NCBI RefSeq assembly: GCF_018130825.1
Contig: NZ_JAFCJS010000008.1
Coordinates: 310,001-374,000 of the forward strand
DNA from: Bradyrhizobium liaoningense
GTDB taxonomy: Bacteria; Pseudomonadota; Alphaproteobacteria; Rhizobiales; Xanthobacteraceae
Length of the DNA: 64,000 nt
Reading direction: 5' to 3'
Position numbers and translations under genes: made by a program. Positions 1 through 8,107 of the stretch are shown here, one piece after another (position 1 is the first letter of the stretch; every line of letters begins with the position of its first letter). The notes under the pieces were generated by a model. The model saw nothing but the letters and a program-made list of their open reading frames with translations. It was not told the DNA's origin and did no database searches.

Positions 1-429
1 GCGCCCAAGATGGAAAAGCCGACGCAGAAGCCAAAGCCGCGCAAGGAGCGCGCCGCAACGGAAGCCCAGGCTGCGATCCGCGCGCAGGCGCAAGCGCAGC
101 AATCGAGCCGCACCGCCGCCGCGCAGACGGCGTCCGGCGCTTCCTCTCTATCGCCGGCCAATTGGCAGTCGCTCCTGATGGGACATCTGGAGCGACACAA
201 GCGCTACCCATCGGGCGCCCGATCGCGGAGCGAGAGCGGCGTTGCCTATGTGCGCTTCACCATCGATGAGAGAGGCAACGTGCTGTCCGCGAGTCTCGCC
301 CGCTCGGCAGGTTTCGCCGAGCTTGATCAGGAGGTGCTGGCGCTCGTGCATCGGGCCTCGCCGGTGCCGTCGCCGCCACCCGGCGCCCAGCGAACCATTA
401 CCGCGCCCGTACGTTTCAGTACGCGATGA
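1..429 (+). CDS. TonB-family C-terminal domain protein (5' end outside window)
   Basis: The frame is open from the first base, so the N-terminus lies upstream; the ATG at 10 is probably internal. What is visible is a Lys/Pro/Ala/Gln-rich linker (about residues 1-50) followed by a compact domain with W-x-S-L-L near the start, a conserved 'KRYP' element and the strand 'VAYVRFTIDERGNV', ending in 'PVRF'. This is the pattern of the TonB C-terminal fold, which contacts the TonB box of outer-membrane receptors and transmits proton-motive force from ExbB/ExbD. A basic, proline-rich spacer fits the periplasm-spanning part of TonB. No receptor or exbBD is visible here, so the partner is unknown. TolA-like or TonB-like orphan proteins are alternatives. 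Confidence 0.8.
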   Translation, partial: APKMEKPTQKPKPRKERAATEAQAAIRAQAQAQQSSRTAAAQTASGASSLSPANWQSLLMGHLERHKRYPSGARSRSESGVAYVRFTIDERGNVLSASLARSAGFAELDQEVLALVHRASPVPSPPPGAQRTITAPVRFSTR

Positions 430-500
430 CGCGCAGTCCCCCATTTTGGTCTTCGGGTTGTAGTTCCAGCTAACACCGCCAAGGTTATCAGTGGCGGGAC

Positions 501-887
501 ATGCGCCTCTACAGGGTCACCACGAGCACGGGCCAGGCGCAGATCAATCTGTCGTCCGCGACCGGTTCGAAGAACGAGATCGACTTCCTCAGCGGCATAA
601 CCGATCAGAACCTGTGGTTCGAGCAGGCCGGGAATGATCTCAAGATCGATCTGCTTGGGACGAATACCAGCACGACGATCAGCAACTGGTTCGCAGGGAG
701 TGCAGGTGCGGTGCAGGGGATCACGGCCGGCGGTCTCAAGATCGACAGCCAGATCTCGCAGCTCGTGCAAGCGATGGCGACGTATTCGGCAAGCCATGCG
801 GGGTTCGACCCGTCAAATCCGACTGTCCAGGCTCTGCCGAACGATACCGCACTCCAAAACGCGGTCACGGCGTCTTGGCATGCGTAA
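501..887 (+). pseudogene. C-terminal remnant of an RTX/hemolysin-type calcium-binding protein
   Basis: The 128-residue product has a block reading 'GITDQNLWFEQAGNDLKIDL' followed by a 'TISNWF' strand, an 'LVQAMATYSA' helix and a tail ending in 'AVTASWHA'. This is the characteristic C-terminal end of large RTX-repeat proteins of bradyrhizobia, the part next to the type I secretion signal. None of the usual glycine-rich nonapeptide repeats (GGxGxDxUx) precede it, and an in-frame TAA lies about 30 bases upstream of the ATG. No convincing ribosome site is present. I read it as the 3' end of a gene whose body was deleted. A small stand-alone secreted protein is possible but less likely. Confidence 0.6.
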
Positions 888-900
888 GATCGACGACTGA

Positions 901-925
901 GCCGTGCCCTTCGGGGCGCGGCTTT
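901..925 (+). terminator. Probable Rho-independent terminator with TTCG loop
   Basis: GCCGTGCCC (901-909), loop TTCG (910-913), GGGCGCGGC (914-922), then TTT. The nine-pair stem has one G-T wobble and closes on a stable UUCG tetraloop, 13 bases after the stop of the RTX remnant. The T run is short. A second, imperfect stem follows at 941-966 (GCCGCCGGG/CCC-T-GGCGGC, with one bulged T). Confidence 0.6.
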
Positions 926-966
926 CCAAGTCAGAAAGAAGCCGCCGGGTTCGTCACCCTGGCGGC

Positions 967-1293
967 GTCGAAAAGTTCCGAGCTGTTGATCGCCTCCGCA
1001 GCTTCGTGCGTACCGCCGTTACCTTGTTTGCGGCCATGCAGGGTCATTTTAAGTGAGGGGGGATGACTCTGCTGTAACCTCAATCACACATGCTTCACCG
1101 AGCGGAACAGCGAGCCACTCTTAAATCAAGCGCAGTTCGAAGAATCTCGCCGAGGATCTGGATGATCTCGGAGAGCTGGCGCAACCGGCGCAGCGACGAT
1201 CAAGAGAACGAGAGATGTGAGGGATCTCACACGGGGATCTCGGGTCTTGCACTAATCAGAGCTTCGACTCTCTTCGAACCAACGGAGGTTCGC
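967..1293. other. Non-coding stretch upstream of a small protein gene
   Basis: No supported gene. It holds scattered short open frames without ribosome sites. The only recognisable signal is the GGAGG at 1284-1288 that serves the GTG at 1294. A promoter for that gene should lie here but no convincing -35/-10 pair was identified. Confidence 0.4.
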
Positions 1294-1506
1294 GTGAAGC
1301 CCCTGATGATCTCTGGCCTGGCCGCGCTGACAGTTTTCGTGGCCGCGACGAATATGCTGCGATCGCATCCGTTACCGGTAGGTCGCACATCGGGGGCGGG
1401 AACGCTTCCGGTGCAGGAGATGCAAAGGGAGGCGCAACAAGGCAGACTGCCGGCTCAAGATTTCGCAGATCGATCTCTCGTGTTTCCAAGGGAAACGCAG
1501 CAGTAG
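1294..1506 (+). CDS. Small membrane-anchored or exported protein, function unknown
   Basis: A 70-residue protein. I place the start at GTG 1294 because GGAGG sits five bases upstream; longer in-frame starts upstream lack a ribosome site. The N-terminus is a typical uncleaved anchor or signal ('LMISGLAALTVFVAATNML'), followed by a short polar tail with 'GTLPVQEMQREAQQ', 'LPAQDFADRSLVFP'. The arrangement (hydrophobic N-terminus, 'LPxxDFxDxSLVFP' near the end) resembles a group of small uncharacterised bradyrhizobial proteins that I recall without a named function. There is no operon partner. Confidence 0.6.
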   Translation: MKPLMISGLAALTVFVAATNMLRSHPLPVGRTSGAGTLPVQEMQREAQQGRLPAQDFADRSLVFPRETQQ

Positions 1507-1635
1507 AGACAATCCTGCCGTCGCGTCTCAACTGATAGCGATCGAGCTGGACGTCCTGGGCGGCTCGCATGTCCTCGAACAGTCCGCCATGCGGCTGGTC
1601 GGGTCGCGGGTTCCGCAATTGCCGCACGCGCCGTC

Positions 1636-1869
1636 TCAAGGGCTCAGGAAAATCGGGTTGATCCCGTTGGGATCGCCGGGCGGCCCCAGAGATGTAAGCC
1701 GGTAGACGTCGGCTTGAAGGATAACCAGGAGCAGCGCTAACACGACGACGATGTAGATGAGCAGTGGCGATGCGCCCTGCGCGTCGGGATCGCGATGCCG
1801 CGGCGGGTGCGCGAGAGAGTGCCACAACCGCGAGATGAATTGCAGATAGGCTCTCGGGTGCAGTTGCAT
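1636..1869 (-). CDS. Small single-pass membrane protein, function unknown
   Basis: A 77-residue product. The ATG at 1869 is chosen because GAGG lies six bases upstream; an earlier in-frame ATG at 1926 has no ribosome site. The first half is basic and aromatic ('LHPRAYLQFISRLWHSL'). It is followed by one strongly hydrophobic segment ('LLIYIVVVLALLLVILQ', about residues 37-53) and a short Gly/Pro tail with 'GPPGDPNGINPIF'. It is probably an inner-membrane protein with a cytoplasmic basic N-terminus. I recognise no family, and it may be a lineage-specific gene. Confidence 0.45.
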   Translation of the reverse strand: MQLHPRAYLQFISRLWHSLAHPPRHRDPDAQGASPLLIYIVVVLALLLVILQADVYRLTSLGPPGDPNGINPIFLSP

Positions 1870-2084
1870 ATTCGGCCTCGATCCATGAGGCGCCGCTGGC
1901 GAGACTGCGACCACGCTGATCGCCATTCAAGGCGCCGCTTGTCGCACCTGGAACCGGATGCGAGCTGCCCTCGTTGAGCTGAATCAAAGGGGGGCGTTTT
2001 TGCCCAGTCACGGGACGGGGTTTCGCCGTGGTGCAAAGCCGGGCAGACTGGCACGGTGGGCGCCTCGAGTGTCTCCGACGGCCA

Positions 2085-3377
2085 ATGGATTTGACCTTGC
2101 GTCTTGCCACCGTCCTTCTGACGGCATCGCTGCTGCTCCCGCTGCGGCCCACGCAGGCGCAATTGGCGGGACACGGCGGGCCTGTCCGCGCGCTCGCCGT
2201 TTCGGTCGATGGCAAGACCGTCTTGTCGGGCAGCTTCGACACTGCAGCCATCCGATGGTCGCTGGCGACCGAGTCCGCCGAGCAGGTCCTTCGCTTCCAT
2301 TCGGGTGCGGTGAACGCGGCTGCCTTCCTCGGAGACGGACGAATGGCAACGGCTGGCGCAGACGGCCAGATCGCGATCTGGAGGCCGGGCCAGCCGCAAC
2401 CGGACCAGGTTGTCGAGGGGCATACGGGACCCATTGTCGGGCTCGCCGTGTCTCCTGATGCATCGAAGCTGGCATCGGCTTCGTGGGACCACACCGTGCG
2501 GATCTCATCGCTGCCCGACGGCGGGACGCGCGCGCTGCATGGCCACTCGCAAGGTGTGAACGGCGTGGCCTTTGCTCCCGATGGACAATCGCTGGTGAGC
2601 GTTGGCTACGACCTGACAGTGCGGATCTGGCCCCTGCCGGGCGGCAGCCCCGAGACCATCGTGATGCCGGCACCGCTGAACGTCGTAGCCATCGCGCCTG
2701 ACGGCGAAATCGTCACCGGCGCGGCAGACGGCAAGCTGCGCATGATGACCTCCGATGGCAGGCAGACCGGCGAGGTCATAGTCGCCGCCAGGCCGATCGT
2801 AGCCCTGGCGACCTCGCAAGACGGCGCCTTTCTTGCCGCGGGGGCAATCGACGGCACAGTCGCGATCGTCGATCGCAAGGCGAGGAGTGTGATGCGCACG
2901 CTCGCCGGGCTTGGCGCGCCGATCTGGTCGGTCGCGTTCTTGCCCGATGGCGCGACGCTGCTGACTGGCGGCACTGACGGCAAGATCAGGCGCTGGAATG
3001 CGCTGACCGGCGCGGCGATCGGGTCGAACGTGCTGGGCACGCCGGCGGATCCGCTCGCGGCCTATGCCGGCGATCACGGCGCCGAAATCTTCAGGGCTTG
3101 CGTGGCCTGCCATACCTTGTCGGAAACCGAGGTCCAACGCGCCGGGCCGACGCTTGCGGGACTGTTCGGCCGGAAGATCGCCTCGCTGCCGGGGTATCGC
3201 TTCTCCGACGCGCTCAAGGCCATGGACATCGTCTGGACGCCGGAGACCGTCTCAAGACTGTTCGAGATCGGGCCGAACGCCTACACGCCCGGCACCAAGA
3301 TGCCGGAGCAGCACATCGGCTCGGCCGAGGATCGCCGCGCGCTCACCGACTTTCTGGCGCGTGCGACGTCGAAATAG
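2085..3377 (+). CDS. Exported WD40-repeat / cytochrome c fusion protein
   Basis: The start is ATG 2085, which gives a clean Sec signal peptide ('LATVLLTASLLLPL', cleavage near 'TQA-Q'); the open frame continues 19 codons further upstream without a better site. After the signal come about seven WD40-type blades ('GHGGPVRALAVSVDGKTVL', 'GHTGPIVGLAVSPDASKL' and others). A class I cytochrome c domain at the C-terminus carries the haem site C-V-A-C-H at about residues 339-343 and a later 'GTKMPEQ' segment that supplies the distal methionine. The protein should be periplasmic, with the propeller acting as a scaffold. Its place beside the formate dehydrogenase locus suggests electron transfer or assembly there, which is inference. 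The 4Fe-4S gene converges on it. Confidence 0.8.
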   Translation: MDLTLRLATVLLTASLLLPLRPTQAQLAGHGGPVRALAVSVDGKTVLSGSFDTAAIRWSLATESAEQVLRFHSGAVNAAAFLGDGRMATAGADGQIAIWRPGQPQPDQVVEGHTGPIVGLAVSPDASKLASASWDHTVRISSLPDGGTRALHGHSQGVNGVAFAPDGQSLVSVGYDLTVRIWPLPGGSPETIVMPAPLNVVAIAPDGEIVTGAADGKLRMMTSDGRQTGEVIVAARPIVALATSQDGAFLAAGAIDGTVAIVDRKARSVMRTLAGLGAPIWSVAFLPDGATLLTGGTDGKIRRWNALTGAAIGSNVLGTPADPLAAYAGDHGAEIFRACVACHTLSETEVQRAGPTLAGLFGRKIASLPGYRFSDALKAMDIVWTPETVSRLFEIGPNAYTPGTKMPEQHIGSAEDRRALTDFLARATSK

Positions 3378-3392
3378 CCCGGCAACAACGCT

Positions 3393-3656
3393 CTAATAGG
3401 CCGGCCATTGCTCCACGGGAATATCTGTCAGATCCGGCTTCTCGTTGAGCATGCGGGCGACGTCGATGCTGGGATGCTCCTTGAGCGCCGTCACGACGCA
3501 CTCATTGACGTATTTCCGGCGCGACAGCCACTTGATCTTCTTGCCCTTTGCCTCGGCCTTGCAGGCGACGACCGCCTGCTTGAGCGCGACCTTTTCCGCC
3601 TTGGTGAGGGCGGCGGCCTCGGCGGCCGTGCCGGCGAGAACCGTATGGCAAGGCAC
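3393..3656 (-). CDS. Small PsiF-like protein, possibly 5'-truncated
   Basis: An 87-residue frame starting at GTG 3656. The core 'ACKAEAKGKKIKW', a basic 'RRKYVNECV' helix and two spaced cysteines resemble PsiF-type short periplasmic repeats (C-x-x-E-A-K-G...C). That family normally has a signal peptide, but here the N-terminus is only 'PCHTVLAGTAAEAAAL'. There is no strong ribosome site. The frame is the same as that of the upstream 4Fe-4S gene, with only 11 codons between that gene's TAG (3690-3692) and this GTG, so the original N-terminus may have been lost. It may be translated only by re-initiation, or not at all. Confidence 0.4.
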   Translation of the reverse strand: MPCHTVLAGTAAEAAALTKAEKVALKQAVVACKAEAKGKKIKWLSRRKYVNECVVTALKEHPSIDVARMLNEKPDLTDIPVEQWPAY

Positions 3657-3689
3657 GTCGAAAAACCCATCGTGAAACGAGGCATGCGG

Positions 3690-5708
3690 CTAGTCCTTGT
3701 TCTCGCGTTGACGCAGATAGTCATCCGTCGTCCGTGGTGGCGCGCGCTCCGGAACGTCCTGGATCGGATCGAACTGCTGCTCGCTCATGACGATGACGCG
3801 GCAATCGGCGCACATCCGCAAGGCCTCGGTCCGGCGATCTCCGGCGGGATACATCCAATGGCGCCCCTCGAGCTTTGTCGCGATCCGATCGATCGTGCTC
3901 TTGACGCCGAACGGCGTGCCGCAGCGAACGCACAGGGCCGGTTCTTCCTCCTTGATCACCTGTGCCGGCGCGCGCCTCGCCCGGAAGTCGATCTGCGGGG
4001 TGAGGGTGATGACTTTCTCGGGACACGTGCTCTGGCACAGGCCGCACTGCACGCAGGCGTCCTCGACGAATTTCAGGACGGGACGCTCGGGATCGGCGCG
4101 AAGCGCGCCGGTCGGGCAGACGGAGACACAGGACAGGCACAGCGTGCAACCGCTGACGTCAACGGTGACCGCACCGATCGGTGCGCCCTCGGGTAAGGCG
4201 ATCACGTCGACAGGCTTGGGCGCGAGGCGATGCAATTCACTCAGGCCAAAGCGAAGCAGGTCGCCGCGCTTGCCGACCGTCCGGAAGGTTGCAGGCGTTG
4301 CGAGGCCGGCAAGCGGACCGATCCCCGTCAGCTGGTCAGCCAGAATGTCGGGATCGTCGGTTTCGATCGTGGCCACGCGGCCGCCGTCAAACCCGAGCCC
4401 GGCAAGAATGGTTTCGGCCATGACGATCGTCTGCAACAGCCCGGTCATGGCGTGTCGCGGCTTGGCGCGCAGCAGGAACCGCACGGCCGCCGCGCCGTAC
4501 GCGAATGCGCCGATGACGGCCTCCAGGCCGACCTGCGTCAACTCGTTGACGGCGAGCGGAAGCACGTTGGCCGGCAATCCGTCGCCATGACGGGCGAGCG
4601 CATCGATCAGCGGTGTGCCGTGCCCGCTGTCATGCAGCAGCAGGATCGGATCTGCACCGCCCGCCTCGCGGTAGGCGAGCAACATGGCGCGAAGGATCTG
4701 CAGCTGGGTGTCGGCGGGCGGCAGCGCGTAGGACGCAGCTCCTGTCGGGCAGGCGGCCGCGCATTGCCCGCAACCTGCGCAGACCGCTGCGTTGACCGCG
4801 ACATGGTCGCCGGCGGGGGTGATCGCGCCGGTCGGGCATAGGTCGAGGCAGCGATGGCATCCGGTCAGCTTCGAGCGCGAATGCGCGCACAGGCTGGGTG
4901 TGAAGTCGACATATCTCGGCTTGTCGAAACGTCCGACGAGATCGCGAGCGGCAAGGACCGCACGCAGCACCGCCGCGGGATCTCGCGGATCGGCGCGGAG
5001 ATAGCCGTCCCGCAGCTCGTGCGCGGGGAACAGCGGCGCACCGCCGGAGAGGTCGAGCACGAGATCGCAGCGTGAGGTCGCCCCATTGCGCGGGGTCTCG
5101 AACACGAAGCGGTCGCGCGAAGACGGGCGCGGTTGCGCGTAGTCGTCGATCGTGAGCTCGAAGGCGCCAAAATGTCCCTTCGCGTTACGGATCGTGCCCG
5201 TCACGATCGGGAACGCTGCCGCGGCAGGCGGCGTCACGTCTGCCGTCTGCTTGAGCATGACCGTGACATCGAGATGATCTGCGAGCAGCCGGCCGGCTTC
5301 GATCGCGGCCTCGTCGCGCCCATAGATCAGGATGATGCCGTCACTCGACAGCGAGACGAGCGGATAGTCCGGTGCGGGAATCGCGGCCGCCGCAAGCAGC
5401 GCCGCCATCTTGGCGCCGGCATTCGCGCCGTCGCGCGACCAGCCCGCCGTTTCGCGGATGTTGACGAAGGTGATCCCGTCAGGGCGTTCGCCTGCCTCAT
5501 CCGTGAACTGCGCAGCCTGCTGCGTGCAGGCGACCGTCAGCGGGCCCTCGGCTTTTGCGGCGTTGCGGAAACGATCGAGCTCCGCGCCGCAGAGATGGCG
5601 AAAGCTGCTGATTTCACAGTTGGGGCATCCGCGCCGGATCGTGGCCACGTCGAGGCGCATCGTGTCTTCACACGAGCAGATCAGGACGGTGTTCGCTGGC
5701 TGCTTCAG
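3690..5708 (-). CDS. Large poly-[4Fe-4S] ferredoxin-like protein of the formate dehydrogenase locus
   Basis: About 672 residues with four ferredoxin-type cluster motifs in two pairs: 'CHRCLDLCPTGAI', 'CAGCGQCAAACPTGA', 'CTLCLSCVSVCPTGAL' and 'CVQCGLCQSTCPEKV'. There is also a C-terminal zinc-ribbon-like 'CVRCGTPFG' with 'CADC', and an N-terminal 'VLICSCEDTM'. It is soluble, with no signal peptide. Proteins of this shape regularly accompany FDH3-type formate dehydrogenases and presumably pass electrons or act in maturation; no biochemical role is established that I can name. The start is uncertain. GGAGGG at 5715-5720 points to a CTG at 5708-5706; the ATG at 5951 would overlap the divergent ligase-like gene. 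The product overlaps nothing if CTG is used. Confidence 0.75.
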   Translation of the reverse strand: MKQPANTVLICSCEDTMRLDVATIRRGCPNCEISSFRHLCGAELDRFRNAAKAEGPLTVACTQQAAQFTDEAGERPDGITFVNIRETAGWSRDGANAGAKMAALLAAAAIPAPDYPLVSLSSDGIILIYGRDEAAIEAGRLLADHLDVTVMLKQTADVTPPAAAAFPIVTGTIRNAKGHFGAFELTIDDYAQPRPSSRDRFVFETPRNGATSRCDLVLDLSGGAPLFPAHELRDGYLRADPRDPAAVLRAVLAARDLVGRFDKPRYVDFTPSLCAHSRSKLTGCHRCLDLCPTGAITPAGDHVAVNAAVCAGCGQCAAACPTGAASYALPPADTQLQILRAMLLAYREAGGADPILLLHDSGHGTPLIDALARHGDGLPANVLPLAVNELTQVGLEAVIGAFAYGAAAVRFLLRAKPRHAMTGLLQTIVMAETILAGLGFDGGRVATIETDDPDILADQLTGIGPLAGLATPATFRTVGKRGDLLRFGLSELHRLAPKPVDVIALPEGAPIGAVTVDVSGCTLCLSCVSVCPTGALRADPERPVLKFVEDACVQCGLCQSTCPEKVITLTPQIDFRARRAPAQVIKEEEPALCVRCGTPFGVKSTIDRIATKLEGRHWMYPAGDRRTEALRMCADCRVIVMSEQQFDPIQDVPERAPPRTTDDYLRQRENKD

Positions 5709-5811
5709 GTCAATCCCTCCGCCAGTGCGGCGCCGACTTACGGACTCGCGCCATTCCTGCACCTCGTATAGATTTTCACTATCGGGAAGAAAAGGAAAGT
5801 GGAGGACGGCC

Positions 5812-6567
5812 TTGCGGTCGACCCCAACCAGCCACGTTTCCCTGGCGGAGCCGATCCGGCTGCCGCCGCCTTTCACGCTTGTCCGGTTGCGTGAGAGCAG
5901 AGACGCCTTTGCCGACGCTTGCCGCATTGCACCAAAAAGCGGCGCCGGCACGCTGGTCTATGTCGGACGGTTCGATCTTGCCGAATTTGCCGTGGTGCTT
6001 GAGCCGGGCGAACCCCTGCGCACCGCGCGGCGCGCCTTCTACTCCGGCATGGTCGCGCTCACCGACGCTCTTCGCGCCTACGCGCCGCCGAACAAGACCG
6101 TCGCGATCGGCTGGCCGGACGCTGTCCAGATCGATGGCGGGCTGGTCGGCGGTGCGCGGATGGGATGGCCGTCGTCCGCGCGCGAGGATGAGCCGCCCGC
6201 CTGGCTGGTGTTCGGCGCCATGATCCGGACGGTCGCAATGGCCGAGCAGGGGCCCGGCATTCATCCGCTCGCGTCCGCACTCGATGAGGAGGGGTTTGGC
6301 GAAGCCGGAGCCGCAGAGGTGACCGAGAGTTTTGCACGGCACCTGATGCGGGTGTTCGATAGCTGGCAGGTCGATGGCTTTGACAGCGTCGCGCGCGACT
6401 ATCTCAGCCGGATTCCCCGTGAGCGGGGAACCGTCCTGCGGATCGACGAGAGCGGCGATCTCCTCACGCGCCGCGTCGGCACCGACAGGGTCGAGCGGAG
6501 CGAGCTCGTCAAGGCGCTCGCCAAGCCATCCTGGCTCGATCCGAAACTCGGGGGGCCGCGGCTATGA
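5812..6567 (+). CDS. Biotin/lipoate protein ligase-like protein
   Basis: 251 residues starting at TTG 5812, which has GGAGG at 5801-5805. The middle carries the ligase-fold elements 'EFAVVLEPGEPL' and, near residue 100, 'GWPDAVQIDGGLVGGARMGW'. The latter resembles the biotin/lipoate A/B ligase core (usually R-W-P-N-D...K-x-G-G), but the usual lysine after the I-D-G/N-G strand is not obvious. A C-terminal extension follows, ending in a short beta-rich region ('GTVLRIDESGDLLTRRVG'). The gene heads the accessory operon of the formate dehydrogenase and its stop overlaps the next ATG (ATGA). It may modify or bind a cofactor rather than attach biotin; this is inference. Confidence 0.65.
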   Translation: MRSTPTSHVSLAEPIRLPPPFTLVRLRESRDAFADACRIAPKSGAGTLVYVGRFDLAEFAVVLEPGEPLRTARRAFYSGMVALTDALRAYAPPNKTVAIGWPDAVQIDGGLVGGARMGWPSSAREDEPPAWLVFGAMIRTVAMAEQGPGIHPLASALDEEGFGEAGAAEVTESFARHLMRVFDSWQVDGFDSVARDYLSRIPRERGTVLRIDESGDLLTRRVGTDRVERSELVKALAKPSWLDPKLGGPRL

Positions 6568-7103
6568 AACTGCTGCGCACCATCGCGCTCGATCCCTCCG
6601 ATACGTTCGTGTTCGATGCGGCGGCCGAGCCCGGCGAATGGGCCGTCTCGGGCGCGTTCCGCTTCTGCGACCAGGATCCCGCGACGTTGAGCGGCAAGGC
6701 GCGCGCGGCGTTTCGCAGTGGCTTCCTCGGGGTGCAATCCTGGGGCTGGTCGACGCTGGCGCAGATTGTGCCGGCAACGGAGAGCGATTGCCGGGCACTG
6801 ATCGAGCTCCTCGCCGCCCAACTCATCGATCGTTTCGGCGCGCCGGATCCGGCAACCGCGCGGACGGCCGCCGAAGAGGAGGTTGCCTTTGTGCAGTCGC
6901 TCTGCACGCATCCGATCAGTTCGCTCATTGCCGTCCACCGCTCGGTCAGCGGCGGCGAGGTCCGCGAGTCGTTCCGCAGGCTGCAGCTGCGGCAAGGGCA
7001 GGGGCACGGCAAGGCGTTCTCGTTCATGGAAGCCGAAGATGATGTCGAACCCGACAGCAATGTCAGGCTTGCCGATATGAGCCAGGAGCCGCAGCCCCGA
7101 TGA
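6564..7103 (+). CDS. DUF6505 family protein (formate dehydrogenase accessory)
   Basis: A 179-residue soluble protein beginning 'MKLLRTIALDPSDTFVFDAA' and containing 'EWAVSGAFRFCDQDP' and 'SWGWSTLAQIV'. I recognise this as the DUF6505 family found in this gene neighbourhood. It shares ATGA overlaps with the genes before and after, so translation is probably coupled. It has no signal peptide, membrane segment or cysteine cluster, and no function is known. Co-occurrence with the formate dehydrogenase structural genes suggests a role in assembly or cofactor insertion. Confidence 0.7.
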   Translation: MKLLRTIALDPSDTFVFDAAAEPGEWAVSGAFRFCDQDPATLSGKARAAFRSGFLGVQSWGWSTLAQIVPATESDCRALIELLAAQLIDRFGAPDPATARTAAEEEVAFVQSLCTHPISSLIAVHRSVSGGEVRESFRRLQLRQGQGHGKAFSFMEAEDDVEPDSNVRLADMSQEPQPR

Positions 7104-8107
7104 ACGATTTCTGGATCGCGTGCGGCCACCATCTGCTCGATCGCAATGAGAGCGGCGGGCTTTGCGTCACCGACGAGTTCCTGAAGGCCTATTTTGCCCG
7201 TCCCGAGCTGATTCCGCCGGACGAAGCATGCCCGGTCGAGCGGCGGCTGCACCGCGCGCTGCTTGCCGCCCCCCGCCGGCCGGTCGGTGCTGACGAGGTC
7301 GCAGCGATTGTCGATGCGGATGCCCGGGAGAATTGGCGGTTCGTGCTCGCCTTTCGCGACCTCCTCGTACGGCATCCGACGCTCGAGGCCGCCTATCTTG
7401 CAACTGTCCGGTCGCGGGCCAACGATTTGCCGCCGCTGTTCGTCAATCAGCTCGTGCATGTGATCCTGCGCAATGCGCTCGATGGCTGCGATGATCCCTT
7501 CGTGCTGCGCGCAGCCGAGCTGTTCTTCCGCCCGCAGCGCATCCTGCCGCATGAGCAGGCCTTGCTGCTCGGAGATGAAGAAGTCGTCGGTGGGCAGAGC
7601 CCGACCCCGGTGCTGTCGCTGATGTCCATGCTGGGGGCCGCGACCGATGCCCAGCTCGACGTCCTGAGCGAGGTCAACGCCGACGACTATTGGCAACGAA
7701 GCGACGATTTCGACATGGCGTTCGACCTCACCGCAAGCGGCCGCGGGTCGAGGGCGCTGGCCCAGGCGATGACGCGCTGGATCTCCCATCTGCTCGGGAT
7801 CGACGTCGGCATTGAGCCGCTGCGGGAATTGCATGATGCGCGGCTCACCTGGTATGTCGGGCTCGACGCCGATGCGACCAGGCTGGGCGACCGTCTCTGG
7901 CATGGGGAGCAACTCGATGACCGCAGCGCCGGCCGTGTGCTTTCATTGTTCCGCCTGACGTTTGCGGACAAGAGTGCGGCCGCAGACGAGATGCAGGGCG
8001 AGCCGGTCTATCTCATTCTGTCGGTGAACTCCGATCAGAAGCTCCGGATGAAGCCGCAGAATTTGCTGACGGGGTTGCCGATCAAACATCTGGAGATGGT
8101 GACATGA
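7100..8107 (+). CDS. DUF6352 family protein (formate dehydrogenase accessory)
   Basis: A 335-residue, largely helical soluble protein that opens with 'MNDFWIACGHHLLDRNESGG'. The helical body contains 'LPPLFVNQLVHVILRNALDG', 'ELFFRPQRI' and 'DYWQRSDDFDMAFDL', and the C-terminus 'SVNSDQKLRMKPQNLLTGLP' is well ordered. This is the DUF6352 pattern. The vicinal histidines near the N-terminus could bind a metal, but that is speculation. It is translationally coupled on both sides by ATGA overlaps. The activity is unknown. Confidence 0.7.
   Translation: MNDFWIACGHHLLDRNESGGLCVTDEFLKAYFARPELIPPDEACPVERRLHRALLAAPRRPVGADEVAAIVDADARENWRFVLAFRDLLVRHPTLEAAYLATVRSRANDLPPLFVNQLVHVILRNALDGCDDPFVLRAAELFFRPQRILPHEQALLLGDEEVVGGQSPTPVLSLMSMLGAATDAQLDVLSEVNADDYWQRSDDFDMAFDLTASGRGSRALAQAMTRWISHLLGIDVGIEPLRELHDARLTWYVGLDADATRLGDRLWHGEQLDDRSAGRVLSLFRLTFADKSAAADEMQGEPVYLILSVNSDQKLRMKPQNLLTGLPIKHLEMVT

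Noticed and set aside
1256..2494. A 412-codon minus-strand open frame over the small genes and the WD40 start
   Set aside because: No ribosome site or domain; it overlaps genes on both strands that have better starts and motifs.
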